Shown here: positions 52,697 to 60,954 of the stretch, one piece after another
Layout: the number at the start of each line of letters is the position of its first letter
Position numbering within the stretch: the stretch's first letter is position 1
Assembly: GCF_001866655.1 (NCBI RefSeq)
Contig: NZ_MLYR01000017.1
Span: 62,001-126,000, forward strand
DNA length: 64,000 nucleotides
From: Bacillus sp. MUM 116
GTDB taxonomy: Bacteria; Bacillota; Bacilli; Bacillales; Cytobacillaceae
Direction of reading: 5' to 3'
Notes under the pieces: generated by a model
The model's database searches: none
What the model was told of the DNA's origin: nothing
What the model saw: only the letters and a program-made list of their open reading frames with translations
Made by a program: the position numbers and the translations under genes

Positions 52697-53863
52697 ATGA
52701 ACAAAGCGGTTATTGTCTCTGTGGCAAGAACCCCATTTGCCAAATTACGTGGGGCGTTAAAAGATCTCCATCCGTCCATTTATGGAGGGCTTGTCATTAA
52801 AGAAGTACTCCAGCGGGCCCAAATTGCTGGTGAGGAAGTAGATGATGTCATATTTGGAAACTGTAATGCGGGAGGAGGGAATATCGCGCGATTATCTTTA
52901 CTACAGGCTGGGTTGCCTATATCGCTACCAGGAATTACGATTGACAGGCAATGTGGATCAGGGATTAATAGTGTAGCGTTAGCTTCTGACGCTATCAATT
53001 CTGGAAGTGGGAGAATACTAGTTTCGGGAGGAACGGAAAGCTTGACTAGGGCTCCTTATCTGATGGAACCTCCAAATCAAGGTTTTGATCGGGTTCCACC
53101 TAAGTTTATATCGAAGAAACCGTTATCACCGGAACATCTCGGAGATCCTCCGATGGGGATTACCGCCGAAAATCTTGCTGAACGCTATAACATCAGCCGG
53201 GAGGAACAGGATGCCTTTGCCTTGAGAAGCCAGCTAAACATGAAACGAGCAGTGGAACAAGGGTTTTATAAGGAACAAATCGTTCCTGTACCTATAACAG
53301 GGAAAAAAGGAGAAGCTACTTTATTCTCTGAAGATGAACATCCTAGACCGGAAACAACATTAGAAGGTTTAGCCCAGCTTCGACCGGTGTTTAAGAAGGA
53401 TGGATCAGTAACTGCGGGTAATGCATCCGGTATCGTTGATGGAGCTTCAGCACTGGTTTTGATGTCAGAAAAGGATGCAGAAAAAAGAGGATTGGAACCG
53501 CTTGCAAGGGTAGCAGATTGGGCAGTCGCCGGTGTGGATCCGAACATTATGGGGATAGGACCAGTCCCAGCCATAAACAAGTTGTTGGGTAAAAATGGAT
53601 TGACTTTAGACGATGTGGATTTAATTGAAATCAATGAAGCATTTGCTTCCCAAGTACTAGCGTGTGACCGTGAACTTCACCTGGATTGGGAGAAGGTCAA
53701 TGTCAATGGAGGGGCGATTGCCCACGGACATCCCATTGCCGCCACTGGAGGGATGCTGGTGATGAAGCTGGCATATGAAATGAAGCGCCGAGGTGTTAAA
53801 CGTGGCATCGTAACAGCTTGTATCGGTGGTGGTCAAGGAATTGCCCTGATGCTTGAGAGGTAA
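52697..53863 (+). CDS. Thiolase (acetyl-CoA acyltransferase)
   Basis: A 388-residue thiolase. The acyl-accepting cysteine is in DRQCGSGINSVALA (about residue 88), the histidine in NEAFASQ-type and GGAIAHGHPIAATGG motifs near 343, and the second cysteine in TACIGGGQG near 378. Such enzymes cleave 3-ketoacyl-CoA to acetyl-CoA plus a shorter acyl-CoA, or run in reverse. It is the first gene behind a sigma-54 promoter, with SDR and hydratase genes following, so degradation of an acyl-CoA is likely. AAGGAGGG precedes the ATG. Confidence 0.9.
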   Translation: MNKAVIVSVARTPFAKLRGALKDLHPSIYGGLVIKEVLQRAQIAGEEVDDVIFGNCNAGGGNIARLSLLQAGLPISLPGITIDRQCGSGINSVALASDAINSGSGRILVSGGTESLTRAPYLMEPPNQGFDRVPPKFISKKPLSPEHLGDPPMGITAENLAERYNISREEQDAFALRSQLNMKRAVEQGFYKEQIVPVPITGKKGEATLFSEDEHPRPETTLEGLAQLRPVFKKDGSVTAGNASGIVDGASALVLMSEKDAEKRGLEPLARVADWAVAGVDPNIMGIGPVPAINKLLGKNGLTLDDVDLIEINEAFASQVLACDRELHLDWEKVNVNGGAIAHGHPIAATGGMLVMKLAYEMKRRGVKRGIVTACIGGGQGIALMLER

Positions 53864-53933
53864 TGGGAAATACAGTACAAAAACATGGATTGTTTGATGA
53901 GATATACCGAAATTTCCTGGAGGAGGTCGTCAT

Positions 53934-54692
53934 ATGAGTCGTTTACAAGATAGGATTGCTATTGTTACTGGTGCAGGCCGAGGGATTGGTGCGGAAACAG
54001 CCAAAAGATTAGCGCAAGAAGGGGCAAAGGTGGCACTTTTTGATCTGAATTCGGAGTTTTGTCGTGAAACGGTTCAAGCAATCCAATCCAAAGGTGGAGA
54101 AGCGATTGGGATCAGCTGTAACATTTCTGACAGCGAACAAGTCGATGAAGCAGTTGAAAAGGTAGTTTCTCACTTTGGACGGATTGACATTTTGGTGAAT
54201 AACGCCGGAGTGACCCGTGATAATCTTCTTTTCAAAATGTCCGTAGAAGACTGGGACATGGTCATGAATGTGCATCTAAAGGGTAGCTTTTTATGCTCCA
54301 AAGCTGTGCAGAAATTTATGGTTCAAGAACGCTATGGAAAGATCATCAATATTAGCAGTACATCAGCCTTGGGAAACCGCGGACAGGCCAACTATTCGAC
54401 AGCTAAGGCAGGGTTGCAAGGGTTTACACGAAGCCTGGCGATGGAACTGGGTCCTTTCAATATAAATGTAAATTCTGTTGCACCTGGATATATTGTAACG
54501 GAAATGACAAAAGCGACTTCAGAGCGAATGGGCGTGGATTACGAGGAACAGCAAAGAAAAGTGGCTGAGGGGAATCCACTTAGAAGAGTCGGGAAACCAG
54601 AAGATATTGCCAACGTCATTGCTTTTTTAGCCAGTGAAGATGCTAGTTATGTGAATGGGCAGATTATTTATGTCAACGGAGGCGCTCGCTAA
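53934..54692 (+). CDS. Short-chain dehydrogenase/reductase, FabG-like 3-hydroxyacyl-CoA dehydrogenase
   Basis: A 252-residue SDR with the cofactor motif TGAGRGIG (about residues 12-19), NNAG near 89 and the catalytic set Ser in NISSTSALGN, Tyr and Lys in YSTAKAG near 155-159. It resembles FabG (3-oxoacyl-ACP reductase), but in this cluster it probably oxidises an (R)-3-hydroxyacyl-CoA made by the MaoC-type hydratase beside it. CTGGAGGAGG precedes the ATG. It lies 70 bases after the thiolase gene in the same direction. Confidence 0.87.
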   Translation: MSRLQDRIAIVTGAGRGIGAETAKRLAQEGAKVALFDLNSEFCRETVQAIQSKGGEAIGISCNISDSEQVDEAVEKVVSHFGRIDILVNNAGVTRDNLLFKMSVEDWDMVMNVHLKGSFLCSKAVQKFMVQERYGKIINISSTSALGNRGQANYSTAKAGLQGFTRSLAMELGPFNINVNSVAPGYIVTEMTKATSERMGVDYEEQQRKVAEGNPLRRVGKPEDIANVIAFLASEDASYVNGQIIYVNGGAR

Positions 54693-54865
54693 GTCTGTGT
54701 TCAAAGTGGTCAATGGGTACTAGCAGATTCTGCGGTATGAATTTTTGAAGGCACCTCTAAAATTCTATTTCGCAAGACTGCCCGCAATCTAATAGGAATG
54801 TGAGAATTGGAGAAATCGGTTTTTGTCGAAAAAGTACCAGTATGTCAAGGAAGGGGGAAAAAGGG

Positions 54866-55291
54866 TTGTTGATAGATCCAAGTATCATCGGAAGCTCAAG
54901 TGAATCGAAAATATTCGAGATCGAGAAAGGAGCCATCCGTACTTTCGCTGAAGCCATCGGTGACGGTAATCTCCTATATAAGGATGAGTCATTCGCCAAG
55001 GAATGCGGATATCGCAGTATCGTTGCTCCTTCGACATTTCCAACTACGATCCGAGTGGCAAATCCCAAAGTCAAATTTGATCCAAGTCGGGTTTTACATG
55101 GGCAGCAGGAATACCTTTATGAAAGGCCAATTGTTGCAGGGGATGTCTTGCGCTGTTTCAGTACCGTTGTTGATGTCTTTGAAAAAGAAGGAAACATTGG
55201 AAAGATGACATTTCTTGAACAGGAAATCCGCGGTGAAGATTTGGCAGGCAACTTGGTGTATCGTGCAAAAAGCACGCTGATTGTGCGTTGA
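54866..55291 (+). CDS. MaoC-like dehydratase subunit lacking the catalytic His (HadA/HadC-like)
   Basis: About 141 residues with a hot-dog fold of the FAS1/MaoC N-terminal half type (PF13452-like), including YRSIVAPSTFPTT and VLHGQQEYLYERPIVAGD. At the hydratase motif it reads AIGDGNLLYKDE: the Asp remains but the histidine is Tyr, so it is probably the non-catalytic partner of the next gene's product. I prefer TTG 54866, behind GGAAGGGGG; an ATG at 54842 or an earlier in-frame start at 54800 would give a longer protein. Confidence 0.75.
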   Translation: MLIDPSIIGSSSESKIFEIEKGAIRTFAEAIGDGNLLYKDESFAKECGYRSIVAPSTFPTTIRVANPKVKFDPSRVLHGQQEYLYERPIVAGDVLRCFSTVVDVFEKEGNIGKMTFLEQEIRGEDLAGNLVYRAKSTLIVR

Positions 55292-55305
55292 AAGGAGGAA
55301 AGCAA

Positions 55306-55722
55306 ATGAATGGAATGGACTGGATGCGAGCAGAAATCGGGCAGGAGTTGGAGGCTCTCGTTAAGCCCGCTATTGAAAAAGTCCAATTAGTGAAATATGC
55401 CGGGGCATCGGGGGATTTCAATTTGATTCATACCGATGATGAAACAGCCAGACATGTCGGTTTACCTGGCGTCATTGCCCATGGAATGCTAAGCATGGGA
55501 TTTATGGGTCAACTTTGCGGTCAATTGGTTGGGAAACATGGGTTTGTTAGTCGGTTGATGGTTCGGTTTGCGGGCATGGTATTTCCCGAGGACGTTCTGA
55601 CGTGTCGGGCCAAGGTTACGAATAAGGATGAGAAAGAGCGTACGCTGGATTTAGAAATTTCTGTAGAGCGGGAACCTGGCAAACCTTTGACATCAGGTAA
55701 GGCAACTTTAAAGTTTTACTAA
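55306..55722 (+). CDS. MaoC-like (R)-specific enoyl-CoA hydratase subunit
   Basis: A 138-residue hot-dog protein with the hydratase-2 motif GASGDFNLIHTDDETARHVG, in which both the catalytic Asp and His are kept, and GVIAHGMLSMGF after it. It should add water to trans-2-enoyl-CoA to give the (R)-3-hydroxyacyl-CoA. Paired with the His-lacking upstream subunit it would form a HadAB/HadBC-style heterodimer. AAAGGAGG lies 7 bases before ATG 55306; a slightly earlier in-frame ATG at 55288 overlaps the upstream stop. Confidence 0.83.
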   Translation: MNGMDWMRAEIGQELEALVKPAIEKVQLVKYAGASGDFNLIHTDDETARHVGLPGVIAHGMLSMGFMGQLCGQLVGKHGFVSRLMVRFAGMVFPEDVLTCRAKVTNKDEKERTLDLEISVEREPGKPLTSGKATLKFY

Positions 55723-55845
55723 ATAGAAAGCGTAATGCAGCCAGGATCTTTTGAGAACGGCTGCATTTTGTTTCCCTGATAAACTTATTGCTTATGATAT
55801 TTGATCGGTTCAATAAAAAGTTTGGTAAGGAAAGGATGAACATTT

Positions 55846-57906
55846 ATGCTGGTATTTATTAATTTTATAGCCTTTCTGGCAGTAATGGGCTATGCGGTCT
55901 ATTTATTTGCTAATCTGGTTTACAGTCGCATTTTATTTATTAAGTTAGGAAAGAAATCTAACTTAAAAGAAGACACTTGGAAACGTGCTCAGGAAGTTCT
56001 GATCAATGTGTTCGGCCAGCGAAAATTGTTTAAGGACAAGAAAAGCGGTCTTATGCATTTAGTATTATTTTATACCTTTTTTATCATTCAAGTAGGACTT
56101 ATTGAACTCATCATAAAAGGATTTATTAAAGGTTTTGAATTTCCTTTTGGTGAGGGGCATAAATATTTTAGCCTTCTGCAGGAGTGGGCTACATTCCTTA
56201 TGCTGTTGGCTGTCGTATATGGATTTTATCGTCGTTATGGGGAAAAGGTAAAGCGATTGCAATGGAAGCGTGATGGCAAAGCTGCTTTTGTTTATATCGC
56301 TTTAGGTACGCTAACCTCATCAATCCTGCTTACATTAGGATTTGAAAAGATTATGTTAGATCAGGAACCGAATCTGGCCTATGCACCATTTTCTGGTGCT
56401 ATTGCGTTATTGTTTACCGGCGTCGGATCAACGGTAGGAACTGCGTTGTTCTATATATTTTGGTGGGTGCATATGATAACCGTCTTTTCATTCATGGTGT
56501 TCGTACCGCAGTCGAAACAAGCACATGAGCTATTCGCAATGTTCAACATCTTTTTCAAAAAGAGCGGACCTGTTGGAAAATTGAGAAAGATTGACTTCGA
56601 GGATGAAGAAGCCGAGGAATACGGCGTCGGAAAAATTGAAGATTTTACTCAGCAGCAGCTGATCGATCTATATGCATGTGCGGAATGCGGCCGATGCACG
56701 AATATGTGTCCAGCTTCCGTAACCGGGAAGACGTTGTCTCCCATGCAATTAATTGTTAAGATGAGGGACCATTTGACGGAAAAAGGAGCAGCTGTAACAT
56801 CCCGTAGCCCGTGGATGCCTAGCCCTGTTTTTGGATCTTCTGCATTATCTCCAGGACTCGCAGCTCAGGAAACTGCGACAACCATTGAAATGCCTAATTT
56901 GATTGGTCATGTTATTACCGAGGAAGAATTATGGGCCTGCACGACATGCCGAAATTGTGAAGACCAATGTCCGGTAGGGAACGAACATGTCGATAAAATC
57001 ATTGATTTGAGGCGTTATTTGGTTATGACCGAAGGAAGTATGCCTCACGAAGCTACCCGTTATTTTCAAAACATTGAGCGGCAGAGCAACCCATGGGGAA
57101 TTAACCGGAAGGAGCGGATCAAGTGGCGTGAAGAATGTGAAGATATCAATGTTCCTACGGTAAATGAGGTGGAAGAATTCGACTATCTTTTTTGGGTGGG
57201 ATCCATGGGATCCTTTGATAAACGAAGTCAAAAGATTGTACAATCTTTTGCCAAGATTATGAACGTAGCTGGAATCCGCTTTGCCATACTCGGTAATGAA
57301 GAGCGCAATTCCGGAGATACGGCACGCAGAATGGGGAATGAATTCTTATTCCAACAATTATGTGAAGAGAATATTGCCAACTTCCAGGCTTACGGCGTGA
57401 AGAAAATTGTCACCATCGATCCCCACGCTTTCAACACCTTTAAACATGAATATCCTGAGTTTGGTTTGGAAGCCGAGGTGTATCATCATACGGAACTAAT
57501 TTGGAAGTGGATCCAGGAAGGCCGCATTAAGCTGGAGAAGGAGGTCAAAGAAGCGATTGCTTATCATGATTCCTGTTATCTGGGCCGCTACAACAACATC
57601 TTTGATATCCCACGAAAAATTCTTAAATCTGTTCCCGGCGTAAAAATCTTGGAGATGGAACGGAATAAGGAAGATGCCATGTGTTGTGGAGCTGGAGGCG
57701 GCAGGATGTGGATCGAGGAAACTCAGGGGAAACGGATTAATGTAGAACGTGTTGAACAAGCACTCCAAGTTAGTCCAACGATGATTGGAAGTAATTGTCC
57801 CTATTGTCTAACAATGATGAGTGATGGAACGAAGACAAAAGAGGTCGAGGAACGAGTAAAAACCATGGACATTGCCGAAATCGTAGAAAAATCCTTATTT
57901 TTTTAA
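55846..57906 (+). CDS. fadF: FadF-type ETF:menaquinone oxidoreductase (Fe-S/heme membrane protein)
   Basis: A 686-residue protein fusing a NarI-like membrane domain (about five helices in residues 1-225, with His pairs for heme), two 4Fe-4S motifs (CAECGRCTNMCP near 280 and CTTCRNCEDQCP near 365), and C-terminal CCG domains (HDSCYLGRYN near 580 and CCGAGGGRMW near 610) as in heterodisulfide reductase. B. subtilis FadF (YwjF) has this plan and is linked to fatty-acid oxidation, passing electrons from reduced ETF to menaquinone. Its position before etfB and etfA supports that role. Confidence 0.88.
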   Translation: MLVFINFIAFLAVMGYAVYLFANLVYSRILFIKLGKKSNLKEDTWKRAQEVLINVFGQRKLFKDKKSGLMHLVLFYTFFIIQVGLIELIIKGFIKGFEFPFGEGHKYFSLLQEWATFLMLLAVVYGFYRRYGEKVKRLQWKRDGKAAFVYIALGTLTSSILLTLGFEKIMLDQEPNLAYAPFSGAIALLFTGVGSTVGTALFYIFWWVHMITVFSFMVFVPQSKQAHELFAMFNIFFKKSGPVGKLRKIDFEDEEAEEYGVGKIEDFTQQQLIDLYACAECGRCTNMCPASVTGKTLSPMQLIVKMRDHLTEKGAAVTSRSPWMPSPVFGSSALSPGLAAQETATTIEMPNLIGHVITEEELWACTTCRNCEDQCPVGNEHVDKIIDLRRYLVMTEGSMPHEATRYFQNIERQSNPWGINRKERIKWREECEDINVPTVNEVEEFDYLFWVGSMGSFDKRSQKIVQSFAKIMNVAGIRFAILGNEERNSGDTARRMGNEFLFQQLCEENIANFQAYGVKKIVTIDPHAFNTFKHEYPEFGLEAEVYHHTELIWKWIQEGRIKLEKEVKEAIAYHDSCYLGRYNNIFDIPRKILKSVPGVKILEMERNKEDAMCCGAGGGRMWIEETQGKRINVERVEQALQVSPTMIGSNCPYCLTMMSDGTKTKEVEERVKTMDIAEIVEKSLFF

Positions 57907-57981
57907 AAAAGCCCATTTAGTCTCCAATCGCATCTAACGGTGAATGAAAATCGGTAGATGTAGATGGGGATCGAGTCGAAG

Positions 57982-57995
57982 ATTCATTATTGAAT
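57982..57995. promoter_or_regulatory. Candidate activator site (UAS) 2 of the sigma-54 regulon
   Basis: ATTCATTATTGAAT, centred 137.5 bp before the -24 GG of the etfB promoter. A TTTTGAAT half-site follows at 58065-58072, ten bases closer to the promoter than at the other two. Confidence 0.7.
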
Positions 57996-58123
57996 TGTTC
58001 GATTCAAAAATAAATGATGATTTAAATCACCATGGTGAACGGTGTCTCGGGAATAATAAATCTATTTTGAATTAGGTGTAGACTTTAAAAGTCGGTAAAT
58101 CAAGTAGTTTGCATTATTTTAAT

Positions 58124-58141
58124 TTGGCATAAAAATTGCTG
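58124..58141 (+). promoter_or_regulatory. Sigma-54 promoter of etfBA
   Basis: TTTGGCATAAAAATTGCT: GG at 58126-58127 and GC at 58138-58139, ten bases between, 45 bp before the etfB start. Confidence 0.85.
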
Positions 58142-58183
58142 TTAAGTATTATGTGAAATATTTTATAGGAAAGGGGCAAGAGA

Positions 58184-58951
58184 ATGAAAATAGTGGTGTT
58201 GTTAAAGCAGACGTTTGATACTGAGGAGAAAATTTCTCTTCAAAACGGCAAGATTAGTGAACAAGGGGTCGAATTCATTATTAATCCGTATGATGAGTAT
58301 GCTGTGGAAGAAGCGATGAAGTTAAAAGAGGAACTAGGGGCAGAAGTAACGATACTTACCGTTGGTCCGTCCCGGACGGAAAGCGCACTTCGAACAGCCT
58401 TAGCCATGGGGGCTGATAGGGCTTTAATGATTGAACAGAATGGTTCCGAATTGGATGAATATGTGATTTCCAATCTTATTGCCGCGGCTATCAGGGACCA
58501 TGGCTTTGACCTTATTCTTGGCGGAAATATGGCGGTCGATTCAGGAGCTGGCCAAATCGCCGTACGGCTGGCGGAAATTCTAGGGATTCCCCACGTTGCA
58601 GCCATTACAAAATTATCGATCGTAGGGAGAAACGCAACCGCTGAAAGAGATGTAGAAGGAGATTTGGAGACGATCGAAGTAGAGCTACCCTTCTTGGCGA
58701 CTGCCCAACAAGGGTTAAATGAACCGCGGTACCCTTCCCTTCCCGGGATTATGAAGGCAAAAAAAAAGCCGATCGAGAAAGTATCAGCCGATGACCTGGA
58801 GATCTCCAATGAGGAACGAAGTGTCCGAACAGAGGTTCTTGACCAATATTTGCCTCCTAAAAAGCAAGCTGGGCAAATTCTAACTGGAGAAATGGCTCAC
58901 CAGGTGAGCGAATTGGTTCAGCAGCTTCGCACAAAGGCAAAAGTCATTTAA
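58184..58951 (+). CDS. etfB: Electron transfer flavoprotein, beta subunit
   Basis: A 255-residue ETF beta subunit. IINPYDEYAVEEAMKLKE and MGADRALMIE are family landmarks, and DSGAGQIAVRLAEILGIPHV leads into the recognition region. With EtfA it carries electrons from acyl-CoA dehydrogenases, here probably to FadF. It has its own sigma-54 promoter, so it is co-regulated with the thiolase operon. AAAGGGGC precedes the ATG. It is a second copy if the genome also holds the usual housekeeping etfBA, which cannot be seen here. Confidence 0.9.
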   Translation: MKIVVLLKQTFDTEEKISLQNGKISEQGVEFIINPYDEYAVEEAMKLKEELGAEVTILTVGPSRTESALRTALAMGADRALMIEQNGSELDEYVISNLIAAAIRDHGFDLILGGNMAVDSGAGQIAVRLAEILGIPHVAAITKLSIVGRNATAERDVEGDLETIEVELPFLATAQQGLNEPRYPSLPGIMKAKKKPIEKVSADDLEISNEERSVRTEVLDQYLPPKKQAGQILTGEMAHQVSELVQQLRTKAKVI

Positions 58952-58969
58952 TAAGAGAGGGCTGAGAAG

Positions 58970-59941
58970 ATGAGCAAAAAAGTACTTGTAGTAGCAGAGA
59001 CAAAAAACGGAAAATTGAGAAATGTATCCTTTGAAGCATTGACAGTTGCTCAATCTGTGGCGGAAGGTGGGGAAGTGGCTGCAGTCCTATTTGGATCTGG
59101 TGCAGCTACCTATTTGGAAGAAATCAGCCAATACGGAGCCACCCGGCTGTATGTGTCCGATCATGAGGCTCTATCCACTTATACTACGGAAGCATATGCT
59201 CAAGCATTGGCCAGCTTGATTCAAGAAGTGCAGGCAGATATCATCCTAATGGGTCATACAGCCATAGGGAAAGATGTGGCACCGCGGGTTTCCGCCCGAA
59301 TGGGGATGGGGTTGATTTCCGATTGTACGAATGTCGAAACAAGTGGGGGCAATCTTGTGTTTACTCGTCCGATTTATGCGGGCAAAGCATTTGAAAGGAA
59401 AACATTCCGTGAAGGAAAAGAATTTGCGACCCTTCGTCCCAATAACTTTGAGACGGTCATTAAACCAGCCCAGACGGAGTTGGTTTCTTATCAACCGGAA
59501 ATAAAAGATTTGCGAAAGATTGTGAAGGAAATCGTGAAAAAAACAGCAGGCGGGGTCGATCTCAGTGAGGCTAAAATCATTGTTTCCGGCGGCAGAGGGG
59601 TGAAGAGTACAGAAGGGTTTCACCCGCTCAGGGAACTAGCGAAAGTTCTAGGAGGAGCTGTTGGGGCCTCGCGGGGAGCTTGTGACGCTGAATATTGTGA
59701 TTACTCCCTACAAATTGGACAAACGGGAAAAGTAGTCACACCTGACCTTTATATCGCCTGCGGAATTTCAGGTGCCATTCAGCATTTGGCCGGCATGTCT
59801 AGTTCTAAAATTATTGTTGCAATTAATAAGGACCCGGAGGCACCCATTTTTCAAGTGGCTGATTACGGGATTGTCGGGGATTTATTTGAGGTTGTCCCCA
59901 TGTTAACGGAAGAATTCAAACAGGTATTAGTAACTAGCTAA
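58970..59941 (+). CDS. etfA: Electron transfer flavoprotein, alpha subunit
   Basis: A 323-residue ETF alpha subunit. The C-terminal FAD-binding domain is recognisable by IIVSGGRGVKSTEGF near residue 203, ACDAEYCDYSLQIGQTGKVV and YIACGISGAIQHLAGM. It binds FAD and, with EtfB, relays electrons to the membrane oxidoreductase. It starts 18 bases after etfB. AGAGAGGGCTGAG precedes the ATG. A terminator follows. Confidence 0.92.
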   Translation: MSKKVLVVAETKNGKLRNVSFEALTVAQSVAEGGEVAAVLFGSGAATYLEEISQYGATRLYVSDHEALSTYTTEAYAQALASLIQEVQADIILMGHTAIGKDVAPRVSARMGMGLISDCTNVETSGGNLVFTRPIYAGKAFERKTFREGKEFATLRPNNFETVIKPAQTELVSYQPEIKDLRKIVKEIVKKTAGGVDLSEAKIIVSGGRGVKSTEGFHPLRELAKVLGGAVGASRGACDAEYCDYSLQIGQTGKVVTPDLYIACGISGAIQHLAGMSSSKIIVAINKDPEAPIFQVADYGIVGDLFEVVPMLTEEFKQVLVTS

Positions 59942-59947
59942 AAAGAA

Positions 59948-59985
59948 CAACATCTCCCATGCTGTAAAGGGAGATGTTGCCTTTT
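59948..59985 (+). terminator. Terminator after etfA
   Basis: Perfect 11-bp stem CAACATCTCCC / GGGAGATGTTG with a 10-base loop followed by CCTTTT. Confidence 0.82.
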
Positions 59986-60025
59986 GGAGGTTCAGAACGG
60001 AGAGATTAATATGGAGGGTTGAGAG

Positions 60026-60268
60026 ATGAACCCATTAGATTTCCGTGTTCAAATGGAAATGAAAGCTACGGAAATTTTATCAAAATTAATAGCGGAAAGG
60101 GAAAAGAAAGTACGGTATAAATTATGCGGGCACTTACTGGAAATTTATGAAGAGTTGGATATTAATGTTTTTGGAAATCCATTATTTTGGGAGTTGATAC
60201 AAATCAGTCTTGATGAATTAATCATGAATGATGTTGATGAGAGGGTTTCTAAACTGGATACCATCTAA
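60026..60268 (+). CDS. Uncharacterised 80-residue protein
   Basis: A short acidic, helical-looking protein rich in Leu, Glu and Ile, with no membrane helix and no Cys cluster. Residues 10-40 (alternating charged and hydrophobic) could form a coiled coil. GGTTGAGAG precedes the ATG. It lies between etfA and the sigma-54 activator gene, beyond a terminator, so it may be transcribed separately. I do not recognise the family. Confidence 0.5.
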   Translation: MNPLDFRVQMEMKATEILSKLIAEREKKVRYKLCGHLLEIYEELDINVFGNPLFWELIQISLDELIMNDVDERVSKLDTI

Positions 60269-60301
60269 TCTTTGTTATCGCCCCTAAAGGAGATATGAGA
60301 G

Positions 60302-60492
60302 ATTAAGCTTAAATCAATAATAATACATGCGGTACAGACACCGAAAAAAATAGAGGATTTGCGTGATGAAATGTATCAACTAGCGAGGAAGAAAGGTCTA
60401 GCTAGTCAGAAGTTCTTAAAATCAGCATGATAATAGATAAGGAAATAAATACCTTCCTGAAATCCCGGTTAAAAATCAAGAAATTATCGTAA
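60302..60492 (+). pseudogene. Frameshifted Spo0E-like small protein
   Basis: One frame reads PKKIEDLRDEMYQLARKKGL and then stops at 60428-60430; the neighbouring frame from 60406 continues SEVLKISMIIDKEINTF to TAA 60490-60492. Together they recall the Spo0E-family pattern (IEELR...KKGL...VLxxSxxLD), small phosphatases of Spo0A-P. The shift lies in or next to a CTAGCTAG duplication at 60398-60405. There is no ATG, GTG or TTG in the first frame; ATT 60302 follows AAAGGAG. It is probably a broken gene. Confidence 0.55.
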
Positions 60493-60505
60493 TTAGAGGT
60501 AGAAA

Positions 60506-60800
60506 ATGAGGTTAATAGTGAAGGGGGGACTAGGTTGGCTATGTGCTTCCCACATACCATATCATTTAATAATTGAACCTGAAAATAATGCAGGTCTAAC
60601 TTTTAAAATGCAGGAAGCTGGAACTGTATCGGTTGCCCCTACATAGATTTGATAGCTAATGAAATTATCCCTCCAGGAGCTATTTAGTTCCCAATCCACT
60701 ACTCATGTTTTTTGCTATTGGCTATGTCGTTCTAATTCTTCTCCAACTAAATCGACACAAAGGTAAAAAAGGAATTTCCATGTTATTGCTAAAAAGGTAA
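60506..60800 (+). other. Decayed intergenic stretch
   Basis: Several short frames in different phases, including a 46-codon frame (60506-60646) and a hydrophobic stretch FFAIGYVVLILLQLNRHKGK ending near 60798, look like the remains of a membrane-protein gene. Nothing intact is present. The last 150 bases before the next gene are AT-rich with no clear promoter. Confidence 0.4.
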
Positions 60801-60954
60801 AAAGACGGTAAAATTTTAAGAGTCTGACTCTTCAGACTTGCAGCTTTGAATCTAATTTTATTAATAAATAGAAATGTCAAAAAATATATTTTTGATACCT
60901 AAATAACAGGTGAAACCGTTGATAAATCAATTTTTATAGAGGAAGGTAGAATCG

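Noticed and set aside
58240..58809. 189-codon minus-strand frame opposite etfB
   Set aside because: Ser/Ala/Ile-rich shadow of etfB, which has clear family motifs.
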